From: Medicago truncatula
Lineage: Eukaryota; Streptophyta; Magnoliopsida; Fabales; Fabaceae
Length of the DNA stretch: 64,000 bases
NCBI RefSeq assembly: GCF_003473485.1
Contig: NC_053048.1
Span: forward strand, 52,821,755 to 52,885,754
Reading direction: 5' to 3'
In this document: piece by piece, positions 60,978 through 64,000 of the stretch
Numbering within the stretch: the stretch's first letter is position 1
Layout of the letters: the number at the start of each line of letters is the position of its first letter
Program-made: the position numbers and the translations under genes
The notes under the pieces: generated by a model
What the model was told of the DNA's origin: nothing
Databases searched by the model: none
Seen by the model: the letters and a program-made list of their open reading frames with translations, nothing else

Positions 60978-61954
60978 ACTTTTTTCTTTCTTCCTCCGCA
61001 TTATGATTTTAATATACAAGGATTATTATGATTTTAATTGAAAAGCATTGATTTTCAGCTTTGTATGTTATAACTTAAAATAATGCTATAGATATAAGTG
61101 CTGTTTTATTTTATTTTTTTACTTTGTGAGAATATTGGTATGACAACAGTTCACCAGTGTTGATATTGATTATCCATATTATGTGCTGCTATGATGTAAT
61201 GAACAAGAAGCAACTCATAAAATTATATGCAAGAAGCAACAACTTGAATACTATGTACGGTGAAGAGGAAACAAAAACAAAAGGCAAATAATAAAAAGGC
61301 AAAATTACACTTTTAGTCCCTTAACTTAATTTCAAGTAACAGTTTGGTCCTTTATCTTTTTTTCATTTTAATTTGGTCCTTTTTGTCCATTTTCATATGA
61401 ATTTTTAAGCTTAAAATTCATGATTTTATTTTCTTATGATCTTTCAATCTTCAAATCTATGATCCTCGTCTATGTTTGTATAAGAATATTAGATTTGAAG
61501 CTTGAAAATGTATATAAAAATGGACAAAAAAGACCAAATTGAAATGAAAAAAAGATAAATGACCAAACTGTTACCTGAAATTAAGTTAAGGGATTAAAAG
61601 TGTAATTTTATCTTAAAAAAAAAAGGTTAATTTACTTATATTTGAGGTCATAAAAGACTAGTTATGAATTAAGCAACCAACACCAAATGAACCGGTTTGC
61701 ATAGTAGTTCAAAGGCATCAACAATCATGCTTATTTGTTGAGCAAATTTTAACGGTTTAAAAATGGATTGACACCTAATTAGACGTACTAAATGTTCCAT
61801 ACATAATTACGGTTCTCAAAACTAATGAAATCTACATCTCAAAACTAAATGTTCCATACATAATTAACACGACAAAACGCAATTGCTTTTTGATCCATGA
61901 CACAATTCCGACCACATACTCAGCTCGAAAAAGGAAAAAAATAAAAAATAATTA
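60978..61954. other. Spacer with one MITE
   Basis: Nothing beyond the inverted-repeat element at 61301-61610. Confidence 0.5.
61301..61610. mobile_element. Palindromic MITE (310 bp)
   Basis: AAAATTACACTTTTAGTCCC on the left and GGGATTAAAAGTGTAATTTT on the right are near-perfect inverted repeats. Arms of about 100 bp include AACAGTTTGGTCCTTTATCT against AGATAAATGACCAAACTGTT. Confidence 0.85.
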
Positions 61955-61979
61955 TGCGGTGAGCGTGGATCGAACACGC

Positions 61980-62022
<43 letters not shown>

Positions 62023-62027
62023 CCCGC
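61955..62027 (-). tRNA. tRNA-Phe (GAA)
   Basis: 73 nt on the minus strand, starting GCGGGGATAGCTCAGTTGGG and ending CACGCTCACCGCA. The anticodon loop CTGAAGA gives GAA. D-arm (GCTCAGTTGGGAGAGC), anticodon arm and T-arm (GTTCGATCC) are all complete. It has the standard plant cytosolic tRNA-Phe form, including the single G-A mismatch in the acceptor stem; A and B box promoters are therefore intact. A T-run (ATTTTTTATTTTTTT) just downstream is a good polymerase III stop. No intron. Confidence 0.97.
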
Positions 62028-63660
62028 AGATGAAAAATTATTCCGTAATGAATTTTAAGTATGATGCATACTTCCACCACGTGAATAATTATCGAAGTCT
62101 GGTTTGTCAAATAAAATATGTGATACGTTATCAAATAGATTATTAATTACATATGTCTTTTTTAAAGGTGTTATGTTTTTCTCTTAAGAAAGATTAAATT
62201 TAATTACACATATTTTCTTTAAAAATAGGGTTAATATGGTTGATTTGACTCTTTGTGTTAGAAGGAAATGAATAACAAATATTAACAAAGATATCGGTTG
62301 TTTGATAAAGTTATGCTGCTATCTTTTTTATAGTTAAATGCAAAGAATTATAATTTTCCTTTTAATTATCATGGGTAGTTGCCGAACCCTTTACCATGCA
62401 CGAGTTTCACCGTGTAGCTTTTCTTCTTTTCTGCTTCCTTTTGCTTCTTTTTTGGGTTCGGTTGTTTTTGCTATTGTAATTAACTTTTTGTGTTCAACTT
62501 TGACACACCTTGCACTAGTGCACTTTTGTCGTTATAATTTATCTTATTTTATCTTGTTAAAAATACATGTGAAGTCTGAAAAATGATAATGTAAAATAAA
62601 AAATACACACATAAATTCTAACTTTGTTATCGGAGATTTTTCATGTTTTTATCTCATATTTCATCATGTAGATATAAACTCCAGAAAAGTGACATAAAGA
62701 TTGAAAAACTTTGTTACCTATAATTATCAATTTCTTAAACATTTCATAATTAATCTGTACCTCAATTAGGAAACTTCAAAATTTCTTTATTTTTGAATGA
62801 AGAAACTCCAAAATTTCATTATTTTAATTATTTTGAAGTAGATTTAAATTTTTGCTCTTGCTAACAAGTGTTTTTGGAACACGTTTTAAGGATTCTTAAT
62901 CAAGTAATTATTCTTTAAAAAAGTCAAATATTTTAGTTTTCAATACATTAAATACATCTATTTTTAAAAATATTTACTATTTTGTGGTCCTTAAACAGTG
63001 TCCCGAGACTGTGGTTGGCATTTTCTAAATTTAAATTAATTTTGCTTAGATGTCAAACAAAACTTTAGTGTACCAAAAATTTTCCTAATTCAAAACATTA
63101 AAAATGGGAAATTAAAATTTAAACATTTCCAAAATTTGATCAATATTAACGACAAATTTAACTCCCAAAAAACCAAGTAAACGAAAAAAAACTTCTTCCC
63201 GATGTGCACAGACATACCCCACGCAATCTGGGAGTGGACCATTCCATAAGAAGCGGGAAGCAAGTATCTTAGCTCTCTCCTTAATTACAAGAATCATTAA
63301 GTTTTTCTTTTATCGTTTTTTATAAGAGTTTTTCTATTCACACTATATATATTTTTGATTACACCCAATTTTTTTAAAAAGTTTTTGATAATATTAAAGA
63401 TGTCCTTTTATATAAATTTTCTTAAAATCTTGATTTCATTCATTGTCACTCTAAAATTCCATTCTTTTTCACCCACCAACGATCAAACAATCGTGATGTT
63501 CAATTAATCTCTATGGAAGATTAAAAAGTGAATCAAAATATCTTTCATTCACACTCGATTGAATATAAATAAGTGAATTTTTTCTTCTTTTTTAATAACG
63601 TTGGTTTCAATTTTCTTCTTCTTGTTCTACTGCACTGTACGACAGTTTCAGTTTTACATT
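62028..63660. other. AT-rich spacer
   Basis: No supported gene. A hydrophobic frame at 62338-62586 (+) and a short GC-richer frame at 63112-63297 (-) have no recognisable family. Confidence 0.45.
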
Positions 63661-63664
63661 GTTG

Positions 63665-63985
63665 AGGTTAACTTAAATTCAGTTTAAGTAGGTTCATGTA
63701 AACTTAGTTTACATAATCTACTTAAACTTAGTTTACATAACCTACTTAATCTGAGTTTAAGCATGTACACTTAAACTCAGTTTACACGACCTACTTAAAC
63801 TAAGTTTACATGTACATACTTAAACTAATATTACCTATAATCATTGAACAAGGTTGAACTTTTAGATGTACACTTAAACTTAGTTTACATACATGACCTA
63901 CTTAAACTGAGTTTAAGTATATACTTAAACTTAGTTTACATGACCTGCTGAAACTAAGTTTACATGACCTACTTAAACTGAAGAG
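63665..63985. repeat. Degenerate palindromic minisatellite
   Basis: About a dozen copies of a unit of 22 to 28 bp built from ACTTAAACTNAGTTTACATG and ACCT. Each unit contains the near-palindrome ACTTAAACT..AGTTTAAGT. Spacing is irregular. Confidence 0.8.
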
Positions 63986-64000
63986 GGATTTTAGGGTGTA

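Noticed and set aside
62338-62586. 82-codon hydrophobic frame
   Set aside because: Hydrophobicity follows from T-rich DNA. No start context, homologue or neighbouring exon.

Overview
The window is plant nuclear DNA, most likely from a papilionoid legume; Medicago is my best guess from the repeat families and protein wording, not a proven assignment. It is AT-rich, has spliced genes with GT-AG introns, many small inverted-repeat elements, LTR and non-LTR retrotransposons, and a plant-type cytosolic tRNA-Phe. I see no operons, CRISPR arrays or prokaryotic features.

Layout. Four multi-exon genes could be rebuilt with every exon junction in phase: RPL13 of the large ribosomal subunit (+, 2170-4919, 207 aa); a GPI-anchored X8-domain callose-binding-type protein (-, 6780-8528, 305 aa); the histone H3 kinase HASPIN (-, 10814-16191, 14 exons, 647 aa); and DPH6, the diphthine-ammonia ligase fused to RidA-like domains (-, 29812-35760, 9 exons, 740 aa). 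A fifth intact gene is a membrane-anchored receptor-like kinase (+, 52559-56442, 7 exons, 514 aa). A tRNA-Phe(GAA) lies at 61955-62027 (-). Broken genes are an NPF transporter exon at the left edge, an EF-hand gene (23495-24669), a Ulp1-type protease relic (43498-44399) and an F-box gene (59756-60977). The five intact genes look like unrelated housekeeping or signalling neighbours with no sign of working together.

Mobile DNA fills most of the rest. At 16.9-26.9 kb there is a Helitron helicase scrap, a foldback element, a fresh Ty1-copia element (18760-23310, LTRs identical by eye, one 1330-aa open frame, 5-bp target duplication) lying just upstream of the EF-hand pseudogene, and a Helitron-like 3' terminus at 26912. 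At 28.7-29.1 kb is a complete 406-bp TRIM. DPH6 introns carry two RTE-type LINE tails. At 37.6-43.1 kb a LINE sits inside a Harbinger-like element and is itself hit twice by related LTR insertions. At 47.9-50.0 kb a second LINE is split by a hAT-like element of the same family as one in RPL13 intron 2. At 56.9-59.6 kb three long inverted-repeat elements lie almost end to end.

The items most worth following are the Helitron/EF-hand/Copia stack, the nested LINE-LTR composite with complete target duplications, the protease relic whose catalytic Cys codon is now a stop, and the DPH6 exon whose open frame runs on through an intronic LINE. I found no convincing new biochemical system. The novelty here is genome-structural.
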